NCBI RefSeq assembly: GCF_000213575.1
Contig: NZ_GL892013.1
Span: 1-64,000 of the forward strand
Length of the DNA: 64,000 bases
Origin: Dysgonomonas mossii DSM 22836
Lineage (GTDB): Bacteria > Bacteroidota > Bacteroidia > Bacteroidales > Dysgonomonadaceae
Reading direction: 5' to 3'
Part shown: positions 19,312-28,009 of the stretch, piece by piece
Position numbering within the stretch: position 1 is the stretch's first letter
Layout of the letters: every line of letters starts with the position of its first letter
Notes under the pieces: model-generated
The model's database searches: none
Seen by the model: only the letters and a program-made list of their open reading frames with translations
What the model was told of the DNA's origin: nothing
Translations under genes and position numbers: made by a program

Positions 19312-19342
19312 CTTGCTTGCTCAGCTATTTTCTATATCTTTA
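19312..19342 (+). promoter_or_regulatory. Candidate Bacteroidetes-type promoter
   Basis: CTTG (19312-19315) and TATCTTTA (19335-19342) are separated by 19 bases and match the TTTG/TAnnTTTG Bacteroidetes consensus at most positions. The initiation point would lie about 18 bases before the ATG of the lipoprotein gene at 19367. Confidence 0.4.
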
Positions 19343-19366
19343 CAGTCAAACAAACCGAGACAAAAT

Positions 19367-19801
19367 ATGAAGAAACTACTATCAATTATCCTACTACTCA
19401 GCCTGTTTGTAACCTTCTATTCGTGTGGAGGTGATATGGAAGAGGAAACGAAGAAACCCCAAGAATTTGTATGGAACGGCGATTGGAACGATCCGGACGA
19501 CCCTAATTTTAAGCCCGAAGGATATAATCCGATAAAGGGGGTATGGAGGTTCAATTGGGATACCGATAGGGGAATATGCTTTTCTGAAGATTTCAAAGTA
19601 TATAATGTATATTTTCATCCCAATGGAAAGTATACTATGGAATTGAGGTATGATAAGTACAGCATAAACGACAAGGCTTTTATGTATAATCCCCTTTCTT
19701 CAGATATAAGAAGGTATATAATAGAAGATGGTAGGCTGAAATATACTCATGAGCTTACAGAAGATAGAGGTTGGGGTAGTTTAACCAAAATAGAGAAATA
19801 A
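19367..19801 (+). CDS. Small secreted lipoprotein, unknown function
   Basis: A 144-residue protein beginning MKKLLSIILLLSLF with a Cys lipobox (TFYSC) followed by an acidic, Gly/Asp-rich linker, typical of Bacteroidetes surface lipoproteins carrying an export signal. The rest (GVWRFNWDTDRGICFSEDFKVYNVYFHPNGKY in part) resembles lipocalin-like small beta-barrels. The start at 19367 puts the signal peptide at the N-terminus; the longer frame to 19313 adds an unlikely leader. It is convergent with the tail gene at 19835. Confidence 0.6.
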   Translation: MKKLLSIILLLSLFVTFYSCGGDMEEETKKPQEFVWNGDWNDPDDPNFKPEGYNPIKGVWRFNWDTDRGICFSEDFKVYNVYFHPNGKYTMELRYDKYSINDKAFMYNPLSSDIRRYIIEDGRLKYTHELTEDRGWGSLTKIEK

Positions 19802-19805
19802 GACA

Positions 19806-19827
19806 GGGAGCTATTTAATTAGCTCCC
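19806..19827. terminator. Bidirectional terminator between the host lipoprotein and the phage tail gene
   Basis: GGGAGCTA pairs with TAGCTCCC around TTTAAT, with TTTT following on the plus strand. It serves the convergent ends of 19367-19801 and 19835-22447 and probably marks the left limit of the phage-derived region. Confidence 0.7.
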
Positions 19828-19834
19828 TTTTGCT

Positions 19835-22447
19835 TCATGTTATTTTACGAATGAGTTTTAGTGTTGCCTGATTCTTACCCAAAGGGTCATAACCATCTAT
19901 TTCAGCTACGTTATAAAGGTCTCCGTTGAATCGGATAAGCGATTTATTTAAATTTTTATACTCTTCCGCACTAAGTATGCAATCAATTATTGTATAATCG
20001 TTGCTGTTGTCAAGCAGGAAGAAGAAATTCTTCATAATCGAATCGGTTTTGTTTTCATAATCCAATATCATTTTATAAGTATCATTATATTCGTTAGAAA
20101 CAAGGGCAACCTGTACATTCCTGTTCTTTATGGTTTCAATATTAAATATTCCTGACTTATACCAAAAACGTTGGGCTTTATCATAATATCTTTTCTTTAA
20201 CATTTCTGCATAATCTCCATCCCAAGCTTCATATTCGGAAATGATAGGTACTTCAATGACGAATTCGCCCTTACTGTCAAGTAACCTCTTGTACCAGTTG
20301 TAAGAGAATGTCGATGTTTGTGTTATTTTATTTGTTTCATTACTGCCTGTATAATATTGTCCACCACCATTATTCCCCGAATTGGTGAGTTTTTCGTCCG
20401 TCTCCCTGCCGGTGTTTTCATCTATTTTATTTTTCATTGTCCGGTAATAACCTTCTTCGTTTGTATCAATTGTAAAACCCAATTCATACATATAAGGCAG
20501 TTTTAGCGATTCGTTCCGATGTTGTCGAATATTTGCATATCTATCGATATCTATTATATTATCCAGAGAATGAACAATTTCGTTGCCTTTTATTCTTAGT
20601 TCAAAATTAATATCCCCTTTATGAGTAAGCTTGAGGTTATAAGCCTTGCAGAAGTTGTCTATCCAATCATTGATTTTTATTCCGTTAGGTAAGAAATTAG
20701 TCAAATTTAAATTTCCTTCGTCAAAAGAAGCCGGGTCATTCCAATTCATTGGGATACCGGGTTTACTAGAGCCATTCTTCTCTACAGTAAGCCAACTTCT
20801 GTATGGACTGAATGGGGTAAGTGAGAGATCAAATTCAATACTATGATTGTTCCAGCCCCTGTTAGACTTTTCGTAAGTGGATGTGGATACTACGGCGATG
20901 CGTTCTCCTGCATTCAGCCAGACTATCTGAGATATATGTCCGGTTGCAGTACCGGTACTTCGTGCTGTTTTTGTTGCAGGTGCATTCTCCAGTTCTACTT
21001 TAAATAGGGATGCATCAGTTCCGTCCTTATAGATATAACCTGTACTTTTTACGGCTGAATAGAATCGATCTTTTATTGTGTTTTCGGGTAAATCAAAGCT
21101 CCATGACTCGCCACCGCTTATTGCCATTGGGTTGTGCTGTACACCATCTGTCACTGTAGGGTTTTTGTAAGTTGAGTATGAGGAAGACTCTCCACCCCAT
21201 GAAAAACCGCATATCATATTCAGGTTTTGTTTCGGATCTATAAATGTCACCTCGTGAGGCTTTGGATATTTATTTCCGCTTTGTCCCTCCTTTTGATTAA
21301 GGTTATCCTCGTAAAAGGAATTATCGAAATGTTGTTTCGGAAGAAATGTTCCCTCAGTATATCTCAAAACTTTTACCTCATACATGGGGCTACCAAAAGT
21401 TCCCGGAATAATCTGCGGGCCTCTATCAGTAGAGAGCGAGGCAGATTTTATAGATAGATTAACGTCAAAATCAAGTTTGTAAAGCCCATCCTCTGGGACA
21501 ATTATCTTTACAACTTTTGCTACTCTGCTGTCTTCCACACTTATATTATCGCCCGGGTCTTCTCTTTCACTTATTCTTATGTTCTGTGAATGAAACAAAT
21601 CAGTGTTGATCGACATAAGATTTGTACCCGCTTTCTCTAAAGTATTATATTGTGTTTCCTTTTTGTTGATATTATCTTCCATATAGTTTCCCCAAGTGCC
21701 CTTGATTCTCATTCTGGAGGCGCTCCATACCATTCTGAATTCTTCCGGATTCTTGTAACTGACATACAAATTATTTATCCTTTCATCGTTCAGGGCATCT
21801 CCGGTAAGAGTATAGTCGGCATTCTTAAATATTTGCTTTAACATGTGAATACAATTAACAGAAGGAGGAATATCTTTTACATCCAATAATACCGAATCAT
21901 CTAAAGTAACTTTAAACTCATCTGTAATGTTTTTATTATTAGTGTCCTTCGGCAACAACCCATACAGCACCAACGGAAATATACAAGGCGATATTTCTCC
22001 ATATACCGATTTGTCGTGCCCCCCGGTATTGTATCGAGTGATATCGTCTACCCCTGTAAATGGGATAAGCCACTTCCCTGCCTGATTCATCATCGTTTCG
22101 CCAAAAATATCTTTTGCGGTGAGGGGAGCGGGCACTCCCAAGTTGCCTTTGTAACTGTCTTGCGTGATTTCACTCAGGCGGAATTTACCGTCGAGGATAA
22201 GGATACCATCCACATACAGACGAGCGTCTTCGTAGATGCGAAACTTGCCCTGTACCTCCTCCACATTCACATGGCTGAAAATCTCGTTGTTGTTCGGTGT
22301 GGCAGGCAGCGTTATCTCGTAAGACATCTGTGCGTCTTTCACGCTCAACTCGGCAGGATTGATAAACTGGCGTTTTAGCCGTATGCCGAGGCTCTCGGGA
22401 CTGTTGATGTCGCAAAGGCGGTTTTTGATGTATAGTTCTATGCTCAT
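19835..22447 (-). CDS. Large phage tail/baseplate-associated protein
   Basis: An 870-residue protein without a signal peptide. The N-terminal 100 residues (ELYIKNRLCDINSPESLGIRL, then repeated beta-strand sequence with LYVDGILILDGKFRLSEI) resemble the large tail proteins that follow the tape measure in Bacteroidetes siphophages. The rest is beta-rich with no recognised catalytic motif. In this region it lies downstream of TerL on the minus strand, far from the tape measure gene, which is abnormal. Role inferred from size, composition and phage context. Its stop is backed by a terminator at 19806. Confidence 0.6.
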   Translation of the reverse strand: MSIELYIKNRLCDINSPESLGIRLKRQFINPAELSVKDAQMSYEITLPATPNNNEIFSHVNVEEVQGKFRIYEDARLYVDGILILDGKFRLSEITQDSYKGNLGVPAPLTAKDIFGETMMNQAGKWLIPFTGVDDITRYNTGGHDKSVYGEISPCIFPLVLYGLLPKDTNNKNITDEFKVTLDDSVLLDVKDIPPSVNCIHMLKQIFKNADYTLTGDALNDERINNLYVSYKNPEEFRMVWSASRMRIKGTWGNYMEDNINKKETQYNTLEKAGTNLMSINTDLFHSQNIRISEREDPGDNISVEDSRVAKVVKIIVPEDGLYKLDFDVNLSIKSASLSTDRGPQIIPGTFGSPMYEVKVLRYTEGTFLPKQHFDNSFYEDNLNQKEGQSGNKYPKPHEVTFIDPKQNLNMICGFSWGGESSSYSTYKNPTVTDGVQHNPMAISGGESWSFDLPENTIKDRFYSAVKSTGYIYKDGTDASLFKVELENAPATKTARSTGTATGHISQIVWLNAGERIAVVSTSTYEKSNRGWNNHSIEFDLSLTPFSPYRSWLTVEKNGSSKPGIPMNWNDPASFDEGNLNLTNFLPNGIKINDWIDNFCKAYNLKLTHKGDINFELRIKGNEIVHSLDNIIDIDRYANIRQHRNESLKLPYMYELGFTIDTNEEGYYRTMKNKIDENTGRETDEKLTNSGNNGGGQYYTGSNETNKITQTSTFSYNWYKRLLDSKGEFVIEVPIISEYEAWDGDYAEMLKKRYYDKAQRFWYKSGIFNIETIKNRNVQVALVSNEYNDTYKMILDYENKTDSIMKNFFFLLDNSNDYTIIDCILSAEEYKNLNKSLIRFNGDLYNVAEIDGYDPLGKNQATLKLIRKIT

Positions 22448-22533
22448 GATTTGTATTGATTTGTAAATGTTTTATTGTTGCTTTTGTCATCCTGACTTTA
22501 TGGAGCATGATAGTTGTTTCGTGACCAACATAT

Positions 22534-23706
22534 CTATCTCTTTCCCTTTATGATCGAATAGCTCAACTCCGAACCACGTTTCATCAGCTTGTTGAGGCAA
22601 ACATACCGTTGCGCATCTATCGAGTGGTTGTAGCGGTCGATGGGGCGGTTTGTAGCCTCGCCGTTGATGTCGGTCTGCCAGCGATAGTTGCGGTACTCGT
22701 TGATGATATTCGTGCTTCGCTGCGTGATGCGCTTGCGGTAACGGTTGAGTATCGAGATACCTGTAACGATGCTGTCTTTGCCTTTCTGTGCCGGCTCTAC
22801 TCTCCATCCTTGCGACCTTATCTCGCTGATACTCTTCGGCTCTGCGCTATCGGCTACGATAGGGATGTCTTGCGCTATGCCGTAAGACCGCAGGGCGTTG
22901 GATATCATCATATTGTCGTAACCCTTGTCGTATAGCAATTCGTCTATCCACAGCTCGCCTTCCGACAGGCGTATGTCTACTATCGCCGTAGGGTCGTTGG
23001 TGAAGCCGAAATCTATCCCTATCCAGCGGTTCTTGTAAGTATGGGGCATCGCTTTCACTATCTCCCAATTTGTCATAATAGACCCTTTGAGCGAGCCTGT
23101 AAGCCCTTCGCCATACACCTGCCACCAGTTTTTGTCGCCTCGGTTCGATTCTATTTCTTTCACCTGAGCCTCCGTCAGATACTCGTTGTCTCTGTATGTG
23201 GAGTGGATAAGAATGGCATCGTCGTTTAGCAGTACTTTCTGGTCGAGCCAGAACTCAAAGCAGGGGTTGCAGTCCAAAAATATCGTATCGGTGGTACGGA
23301 TAGCCAATTGCCTGAACACTTCATATTCTATGTTTATGCACTCGTTGATATACAATATATTTCGGCTCGGGCCATGTACTTTCGATGGGTTGTCTGCCGA
23401 GAAAAATTCGATAATACAGTTGTTTATCCTGTAAATCTTGTCCGTTGCGTTCCACTGTCGTGCGTTCCATTTATTCTCCTTTTGCAGAATTTCTTTAAAG
23501 TCTCTGATACAACCTTTTTTGAGGTGCGGCATCGATTCCGACACAATGGATATTACCCTCGGCTTATCCGAATATTCGGCAATGAAGAACAGTAATTGCA
23601 ATAAGCTGTATGTCTTCGACGAGCGTGTAGAACCTTTGTTTACAATGTACCTGTAAGGGTAGTTGTAAGCTTTCAGATTTTTGTCAAATACGGTTGTTGT
23701 ATTCAT
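22534..23706 (-). CDS. Phage terminase large subunit (PBSX-like)
   Basis: A 390-residue DNA-packaging motor and nuclease. The ATPase half has a Walker A-like KGSTRSSKT (residues 24-32) and a Walker B NILYINE (116-122). The nuclease half has the acidic triad Asp232 (GIDFG), Asp286 (VADSAEP) and Asp364 (HSIDAQRY). It should cut concatemeric DNA and pump it into the procapsid together with TerS and portal. All key residues are present and the length is normal. It lies about 32 kb from TerS (55466-55948) on the opposite strand, whereas these genes are usually adjacent. Confidence 0.93.
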   Translation of the reverse strand: MNTTTVFDKNLKAYNYPYRYIVNKGSTRSSKTYSLLQLLFFIAEYSDKPRVISIVSESMPHLKKGCIRDFKEILQKENKWNARQWNATDKIYRINNCIIEFFSADNPSKVHGPSRNILYINECINIEYEVFRQLAIRTTDTIFLDCNPCFEFWLDQKVLLNDDAILIHSTYRDNEYLTEAQVKEIESNRGDKNWWQVYGEGLTGSLKGSIMTNWEIVKAMPHTYKNRWIGIDFGFTNDPTAIVDIRLSEGELWIDELLYDKGYDNMMISNALRSYGIAQDIPIVADSAEPKSISEIRSQGWRVEPAQKGKDSIVTGISILNRYRKRITQRSTNIINEYRNYRWQTDINGEATNRPIDRYNHSIDAQRYVCLNKLMKRGSELSYSIIKGKR

Positions 23707-23790
23707 TGTTTATTTTCTGTTGTTTTCTGTCTCCCTTTCTTTCGTACCTTCTTCTCTTTTTTTCTTTGTCATTTCCGTCCTTCGTCTCTT

Positions 23791-23913
23791 CCGTCCTTAG
23801 GGGTTTGTAACCCCTAAGTCTTACTATAAGGATTTTAAAATCCTGATTGCAATAACTTTCGGATTGCAATTAGCAATCAACGGAGTGTAACGTAGTTAAA
23901 TCCGAAAGAACGG
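23791..23913. repeat. Three-hairpin repeat, copy A (with loop insert in hairpin 3)
   Basis: Full unit: CCGTCC, hairpin 1 (AGGGGTT with AACCCCT), hairpin 2 (AGGATTTT with AAAATCCT), hairpin 3 (TTTCGGATT with AATCCGAAA), then ACGG. The hairpin-3 loop carries the roughly 30-bp insert TTAGCAATCAACG...GTAACGTAGTTAA. Confidence 0.85.
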
Positions 23914-23921
23914 CGAACGGT

Positions 23922-23987
23922 GTAGGTAGGGACAGTCGCTTGTCCCTGTCCTTTTATATGCGGGCGACCACAAGGGTTCGCCCCTAC
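23922..23987. repeat. GTAGGGGC-type dispersed repeat between two three-hairpin copies
   Basis: Begins GTAGGTAGGGACAG and ends GGTTCGCCCCTAC, matching the elements at 48353-48415 and 48464-48527 and, inverted, at 37662-37724. The termini are near inverted repeats. Confidence 0.75.
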
Positions 23988-23994
23988 ATTCGTT

Positions 23995-24086
23995 CCGTCC
24001 TTAGGGGTTTGCAACCCCTAAGCTCTACTATAAGGATTTTAAATCCTGATAAGAACAACTTTCGGATTGCAAATCCGAAAGGACGG
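23995..24086. repeat. Three-hairpin repeat, copy B (canonical)
   Basis: A canonical 92-bp unit with all three hairpins and no loop insert, bounded by CCGTCC and GGACGG. It fills the gap between the TerL gene and the 574-residue tail gene. Confidence 0.85.
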
Positions 24087-24103
24087 TGAACGGTGCCTAT
24101 TGG

Positions 24104-25828
24104 CTAGTTATACGAATCGGAATAATGATACTTCATCTCCACCCTGTAAAGCTCGTCCTTCGAATTTGGCTTTATATTCATTTCATCCACAATGATGTAC
24201 CGCTGTGTTGCCAGCTCGTAAACCATACGTGACGCACTCATTTCCTTGAGCCAGTTGCATACTTCCCTGCGGAGAGGCATTGTTTGCACGGTGAACTGCT
24301 CGGTAACGGTTTTGCTATACACCGATTCGATGTCGCTGCTCGTTGTAAAATGAGGCGTTTGCGTTTTGAATATTGTATTTGCCTCAGCCTTGAAATCGGT
24401 ATGTTCCGTTCCCGAAAAATTGAAACTGCTCCATCCGCCCAGTCGGTTGAGGAATGCAAAATCCTTTATCTTATACAAGCATTCGGGAAGTATGCCGAAC
24501 GTCAGTTCGTGGCTTATCTGTATGGCTTGCGACTCGTTGCCCGAATAGATCAGATATGCACGAACAATGCCTGTGTTGGGGTATTGATGGAGCAGGCTGT
24601 CGATATCAAGCTTGATGGTGTTTACCATAAAAAAATCCTTGCGGGCTTTCAGGTGCTTAGTTTCTTTTGCAATCATTTGCCCCGATTGTGATAGTAGCTC
24701 ATAACAGATGCCAAACCGATACTCCTCAGCAATGCTTTTGCTATGCTCGGCATCGGACAGTATGAAGTTGAAATACTGTGTTTGCCCCTTTATATGAAAG
24801 AGCTGAGGCTGATTTGTCAACGGCTTTACCTTCTTGATGGCTTCGGGATTTTTAAGCCTTTCTTTTGTATCGAACACATAATGCGAAAGGTCGTTTTTCT
24901 CCAACGTGCGGTTGTATCCGGCGATGGAGTAGAGCACAGGCGAATGATAAAACGGCGTGGTGTGAGAAACGGTTTTGTCGGTAATTACACGTTTGGCTGT
25001 AAACCGAAAATCTTTGATCGTTCCCGTGTCAACCCAGTCCTCTGCCTTCAGGAAGGTTGTGGGTATCGTATTGTTTTCCAGTATATTCGTGTTGAACCAC
25101 AGCGGGGTATATGAATATGCTTTGGTAAGGGTTATTGCCTTTGTGCCCATATTGCTGTCCGAGGGGGTGTCGTCTTCGCCAAGGAATATGCCTGTGTCTT
25201 TGTGCATGTCGAGGTGTATCCCCACGTTGTCGTAACCGATAGCCAGTGTGTCTGTGCCTGCGGGATAGGTCTCTGCGGGATTGCCTGCGACATCGAAAAA
25301 AGTTCTGTTTCTGCCATTGCTGTTTTTTCGAAAAACAAACGAGAAGACATACTCTTTTCCGCTACCGTTGGATACTATGTTTATTGTTTTATTGTCATCG
25401 GACGATATGGAGATTGTGAAATTCTTGAAGAACTCATTTTTCTCCAAACCTTCTTTCAGAGCCAGTGCCGTGTTGTGATATTCGTATTGCCAGGCAGGAC
25501 CCGCATAGTCATGGAATTTGCCCAGATAGAAAGCCCCGGGCTCGTTTAGTTTATCCGGGTCGGATGTGCCTTCAAACTTATGCTCTTTGCCCGATTCGGC
25601 CTCTATGATGCTAAACGAGGATATATTCTCGTATATCTTTATGCCGTGCACATCGGGTCTGATAAAGACATAGCCACACCCTGTGAGCTTGAGTTGTATC
25701 TCTACCGGCTTGCCTTTTGCTGCAATATTGGCTTCGAACTGTATATAATTGGGGTTACCCGCCAGAGAGACCTTTGCGGGTTTTATTGTTGCTTTGGCTA
25801 TGTCGGAGCCGTTAATAAAGTATCCCAT
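24104..25828 (-). CDS. Phage tail protein, unknown family
   Basis: A 574-residue beta-rich protein without a signal peptide. Repeated short strands, a central Thr/Asn-rich part and a C-terminal segment ending VDEMNIKPNSKDELYRVEMKYHYSDSYN suggest a structural tail component, perhaps a distal-tail or baseplate protein; proteins of this size often lie between tape measure and the large tail protein in Bacteroidetes siphophages. No motif was recognised, so the call rests on context. It is flanked on both sides by three-hairpin repeats (copies B and C). Confidence 0.5.
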   Translation of the reverse strand: MGYFINGSDIAKATIKPAKVSLAGNPNYIQFEANIAAKGKPVEIQLKLTGCGYVFIRPDVHGIKIYENISSFSIIEAESGKEHKFEGTSDPDKLNEPGAFYLGKFHDYAGPAWQYEYHNTALALKEGLEKNEFFKNFTISISSDDNKTINIVSNGSGKEYVFSFVFRKNSNGRNRTFFDVAGNPAETYPAGTDTLAIGYDNVGIHLDMHKDTGIFLGEDDTPSDSNMGTKAITLTKAYSYTPLWFNTNILENNTIPTTFLKAEDWVDTGTIKDFRFTAKRVITDKTVSHTTPFYHSPVLYSIAGYNRTLEKNDLSHYVFDTKERLKNPEAIKKVKPLTNQPQLFHIKGQTQYFNFILSDAEHSKSIAEEYRFGICYELLSQSGQMIAKETKHLKARKDFFMVNTIKLDIDSLLHQYPNTGIVRAYLIYSGNESQAIQISHELTFGILPECLYKIKDFAFLNRLGGWSSFNFSGTEHTDFKAEANTIFKTQTPHFTTSSDIESVYSKTVTEQFTVQTMPLRREVCNWLKEMSASRMVYELATQRYIIVDEMNIKPNSKDELYRVEMKYHYSDSYN

Positions 25829-25900
25829 ATTGTGTTGTTGTTTTAGTTGTATGAAAATGTTGATGTTTTATTGCTTTGTCATCCTGAACGGAGCTCCGCT

Positions 25901-26003
25901 CCGTCCTTCGGGGTTTGTAACCCCGAAGATTTACTATTAGGATTTTAAATCCTGATAAGAATGACTTTCGGATTGACTTTCGGATTGCAAATCCGAAAGA
26001 ACG
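25901..26003. repeat. Three-hairpin repeat, copy C, abutting a CATCCTGA-type half repeat
   Basis: CCGTCC...GAACG with all three hairpins; a short tandem duplication of GATTGACTTTCG lies inside hairpin 3. The bases just upstream (25876-25900, TTGTCATCCTGAACGG) are half of another dispersed repeat. Confidence 0.8.
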
Positions 26004-26047
26004 ATACAAAATACCTGAATAACTATTGCTGATTACTTATCTATCCG

Positions 26048-26512
26048 TCAGTTGAAATATCTATTCAGTTCGTCGATCGTTGCTTCAAAAAGTTGGTCGT
26101 ACCATTCGGTTTCAAACTTACGGTCTATCCTTTCCCCCAATGTTGCCAGTATGGGACGCCCTTCGTGTCCGTCTCGCCAGATGGCACGTGCGATGAGAAA
26201 CAGAGTGCTGTTGTCGGTAGGGATGTTTCGCGCTAGTGCCCAGTCTCGTAGCTCGTCCAATGGCGGAAACTTGCCTTTGCGGGGTGCTCTGCCTTTTTCG
26301 AGAAAGGTGATATAGTTGTCGAAATAGGCTTCGATCACAATATTTCCGTTTGCCGCTCGCCACGATACATTCACGTCTTTCGCCTTCTCTCGCAGTGTGT
26401 TTTTATTCACCTTGGGGTTGTTGCTGACTTTGTCGTCTTTGAAAATATCGCCTGCAAGAATGGCTATTTCGTTCGTTATCTGATCTATTGCTTTTTTTAG
26501 TGCGGGAGTCAT
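26048..26512 (-). CDS. HK97 gp10-like head-tail connection protein
   Basis: A 154-residue protein with the layout of HK97 gp10/tail-completion proteins. It has an N-terminal helix of about 30 residues, a small beta region with YITFLEKGRAPRKGKFPPLDEL (the FLEKG..P pattern of this family, where the chain contacts the capsid-tail joint), then a helical C-terminus with ARAIWRDGHEGRP and a final amphipathic helix. It lies 13 bp after the 182-residue tail gene on the same strand, an arrangement typical of head-completion genes. Confidence 0.65.
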   Translation of the reverse strand: MTPALKKAIDQITNEIAILAGDIFKDDKVSNNPKVNKNTLREKAKDVNVSWRAANGNIVIEAYFDNYITFLEKGRAPRKGKFPPLDELRDWALARNIPTDNSTLFLIARAIWRDGHEGRPILATLGERIDRKFETEWYDQLFEATIDELNRYFN

Positions 26513-26525
26513 TGCTTTAGATTTA

Positions 26526-27074
26526 TTACTTCTTTGTTTTCAGGTCAAAATCGGGAAACTTATTCACAAACACTTCGCAATTGCCGGCAGGCGACAAGTC
26601 GAAACTCTTTAATGCCCCACCTTTTTCGAACTCCTTGTTTGTATCAAACTGCTGATCGATAAGGCATAGGTTTTGCATGTTTGCCTGTGTAAAGCTGACC
26701 GAGAAACGGCAGCCCGCCGCATTGTCGTCGTAGTAATCGCTGAGTGTCATATAGTCCCAATCGGGAGTGATGGCGATGCCCAGCGTGTCACGCTCTCGCT
26801 TGATGCGCTCTATGATATTCAGCCCGGTAGAGAAGGCAAGGTTTTGCAAGTAGCTTACCGATTCTTCACTTTGCGGTAGAAAAAGGATTGAAAAGCTCAC
26901 CGAGTTGGAGAATGTATTGTTTCGGTTGTTGCCCCGCAAAGGGTCTTCGAGCCAAAAGAGGGGATAGGCCTCTTTGCCGCTACCCAGCTCGTAATTGCGC
27001 CCATAATAGAAGGCTTTTATAAGCTTGTGCTCACGGGCTTGCTGTCTGAAAATGTCGATTATACTTTCTATCAT
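26526..27074 (-). CDS. Phage tail terminator/neck-like protein
   Basis: A 182-residue cytoplasmic protein lying between the gp10-like gene and the tail chaperone genes, the position of a tail terminator. It contains YGRNYELGSGKEAYPLFWLEDP and later ITPDWDYMTLSDYYDD, with mixed alpha/beta predicted character, as seen in Bacteroidetes phage proteins of this size. The family was not recognised with certainty; the role is inferred from order (chaperone, terminator, gp10 in transcription order on the minus strand). Confidence 0.45.
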   Translation of the reverse strand: MIESIIDIFRQQAREHKLIKAFYYGRNYELGSGKEAYPLFWLEDPLRGNNRNNTFSNSVSFSILFLPQSEESVSYLQNLAFSTGLNIIERIKRERDTLGIAITPDWDYMTLSDYYDDNAAGCRFSVSFTQANMQNLCLIDQQFDTNKEFEKGGALKSFDLSPAGNCEVFVNKFPDFDLKTKK

Positions 27075-27129
27075 TTCTAAAAATTTAGGATGTGTTTATT
27101 AATAGATAATTTTCTTAGAAAATGATGAA

Positions 27130-27149
27130 AAGAGGTGGGGTCACCTCTT
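27130..27149 (-). terminator. Hairpin overlapping the stop of the frameshifted chaperone frame
   Basis: AAGAGGTG and CACCTCTT pair perfectly around GGGT; read leftwards, TTTTCATCATTTTC follows. It overlaps the TGA (27141-27143) that ends the -1 frame. Confidence 0.55.
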
Positions 27150-27407
27150 CATCTGTCTCTCAAACTTATACTGGTCTTCTTCGGCGTGCGACTTGTCTAT
27201 TTTGTAGAGGAGAAATCCGAACACTTCGCCAACTGTTTTTCGAGTGATCGTATCAAATAGGTGTATCTTATCCTCTGCCAGATCGGCAATCGTTTTATAC
27301 CACCCCCATTTATTGCAAAAGTCTTTGTATCCTTTAGAAACCGGGCGGCTTGAGCCATTACCGTCGAATAGTGGTTCAAAATCGCTTCGTATTCTCTCTT
27401 TTTGGAT
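27141..27407 (-). CDS. -1 frame extension of the tail assembly chaperone (GT-type C-terminal domain)
   Basis: This 88-codon open frame has no start of its own. It is entered if ribosomes slip back one base at the T TTT TTA heptamer at 27413-27407. Its product contains FCNKWGWYKTIADLAEDKI and later GFLLYKIDKSHAEEDQYKFE. As I recall, Bacteroidetes phage tail chaperones carry this kind of KWGWY...DLA...FD pattern; that is memory, not a search result. The fused product would be 249 residues (161 zero-frame plus 88), against 230 for the unshifted protein. In lambda-like phages the shifted G-T protein escorts the tape measure during tail assembly while unshifted G is made in excess. A fixed one-base change in the nine-T run would give the same picture. 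Confidence 0.7.
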   Translation of the reverse strand: MQKERIRSDFEPLFDGNGSSRPVSKGYKDFCNKWGWYKTIADLAEDKIHLFDTITRKTVGEVFGFLLYKIDKSHAEEDQYKFERQMKR

Positions 27408-27889
27408 AAAAAAAAACTGATCAGCGGCAGTGCCTTATCGCATGTCAGGTTTTTGAACATTTCGGTACGTTCGCCCAAGAGGTCAGGGTTGTACTTTTCT
27501 CCAGCAGGGCGGCAAAGTATAGCCAGCAGTTCGGAGAGTTTGCACTCGCTGTCGCTACCGATCACGTTTTCGGCATCGACCCATTCGCCGAGGGTGAGTT
27601 TGTCGGCAAAGGATACGAAGTATTCCGTGTCTGCCACTTTTACTGTGTTAGCAGGGGGCAGTTCGCTGTCGAACACAAAGTCAACAATCTCGACAAGGGC
27701 ATTAAACACCTGTGCGGGCGATTCCAGCAGTACATTCGCATCGATGCCACACACATCGGCAACGAAATGCACCTGATCGAGCTTGGTCTCGGGTTTTTGC
27801 ATGTAAAGTTTTTCGTAGCGTGATAGTTTTACGTCGCTCCAGCTTTCGGGGATTTCTAGTTTTACGTTGTTTAATTCTACTGTTACCAT
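27197..27889 (-). CDS. Tail assembly chaperone, zero-frame product (G-type)
   Basis: A 230-residue cytoplasmic protein whose N-terminal part (TVELNNVKLEIPESWSDV, then KLSRYEKLYM) is typical of Bacteroidetes phage tail chaperones. The start at 27889 is chosen over 28003 because the extra 38 residues are low-complexity upstream sequence. At codon 160-161 lies the slippery T TTT TTA (27413-27407). Past this point the zero frame runs another 69 residues, overlapping a more convincing -1 frame. The tape measure gene should follow immediately but lies 6 kb away on the other strand. Confidence 0.65.
   Translation of the reverse strand: MVTVELNNVKLEIPESWSDVKLSRYEKLYMQKPETKLDQVHFVADVCGIDANVLLESPAQVFNALVEIVDFVFDSELPPANTVKVADTEYFVSFADKLTLGEWVDAENVIGSDSECKLSELLAILCRPAGEKYNPDLLGERTEMFKNLTCDKALPLISFFLSKKREYEAILNHYSTVMAQAARFLKDTKTFAINGGGIKRLPIWQRIRYTYLIRSLEKQLAKCSDFSSTK
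27407..27413 (-). promoter_or_regulatory. Ribosomal -1 frameshift slippery heptamer T TTT TTA
   Basis: In the frame starting at 27889 the codons around here read AGT TTT TTT TTA TCC, so X XXY YYZ is T TTT TTA, the heptamer used by HIV-1 gag-pol. It sits within a run of nine T. No stimulatory structure was tested. Confidence 0.65.
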
Positions 27890-28009
27890 ACGTTTTTTAG
27901 TTGTTTGTATAGTAATAGATAATTTTGTGGGAAGATGATGAATAGGGCGATTCTTTGTATATTTGGTGATGTGTTTTAAAATGTGAATATATATTAAAAA
28001 CAAAATGCT

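Noticed and set aside
22016-22378. Long plus-strand frames opposite the minus-strand tail and terminase genes (also 24284-25846, 57987-59675)
   Set aside because: They are shadows of well-supported genes, with biased composition and no family resemblance or start context.
27197-27410. Treating the zero-frame tail of the chaperone (69 codons past the slip) as the only real product
   Set aside because: The -1 frame in the same interval reads much more like a chaperone C-terminal domain and is preceded by a textbook slippery heptamer; both frames are reported instead.
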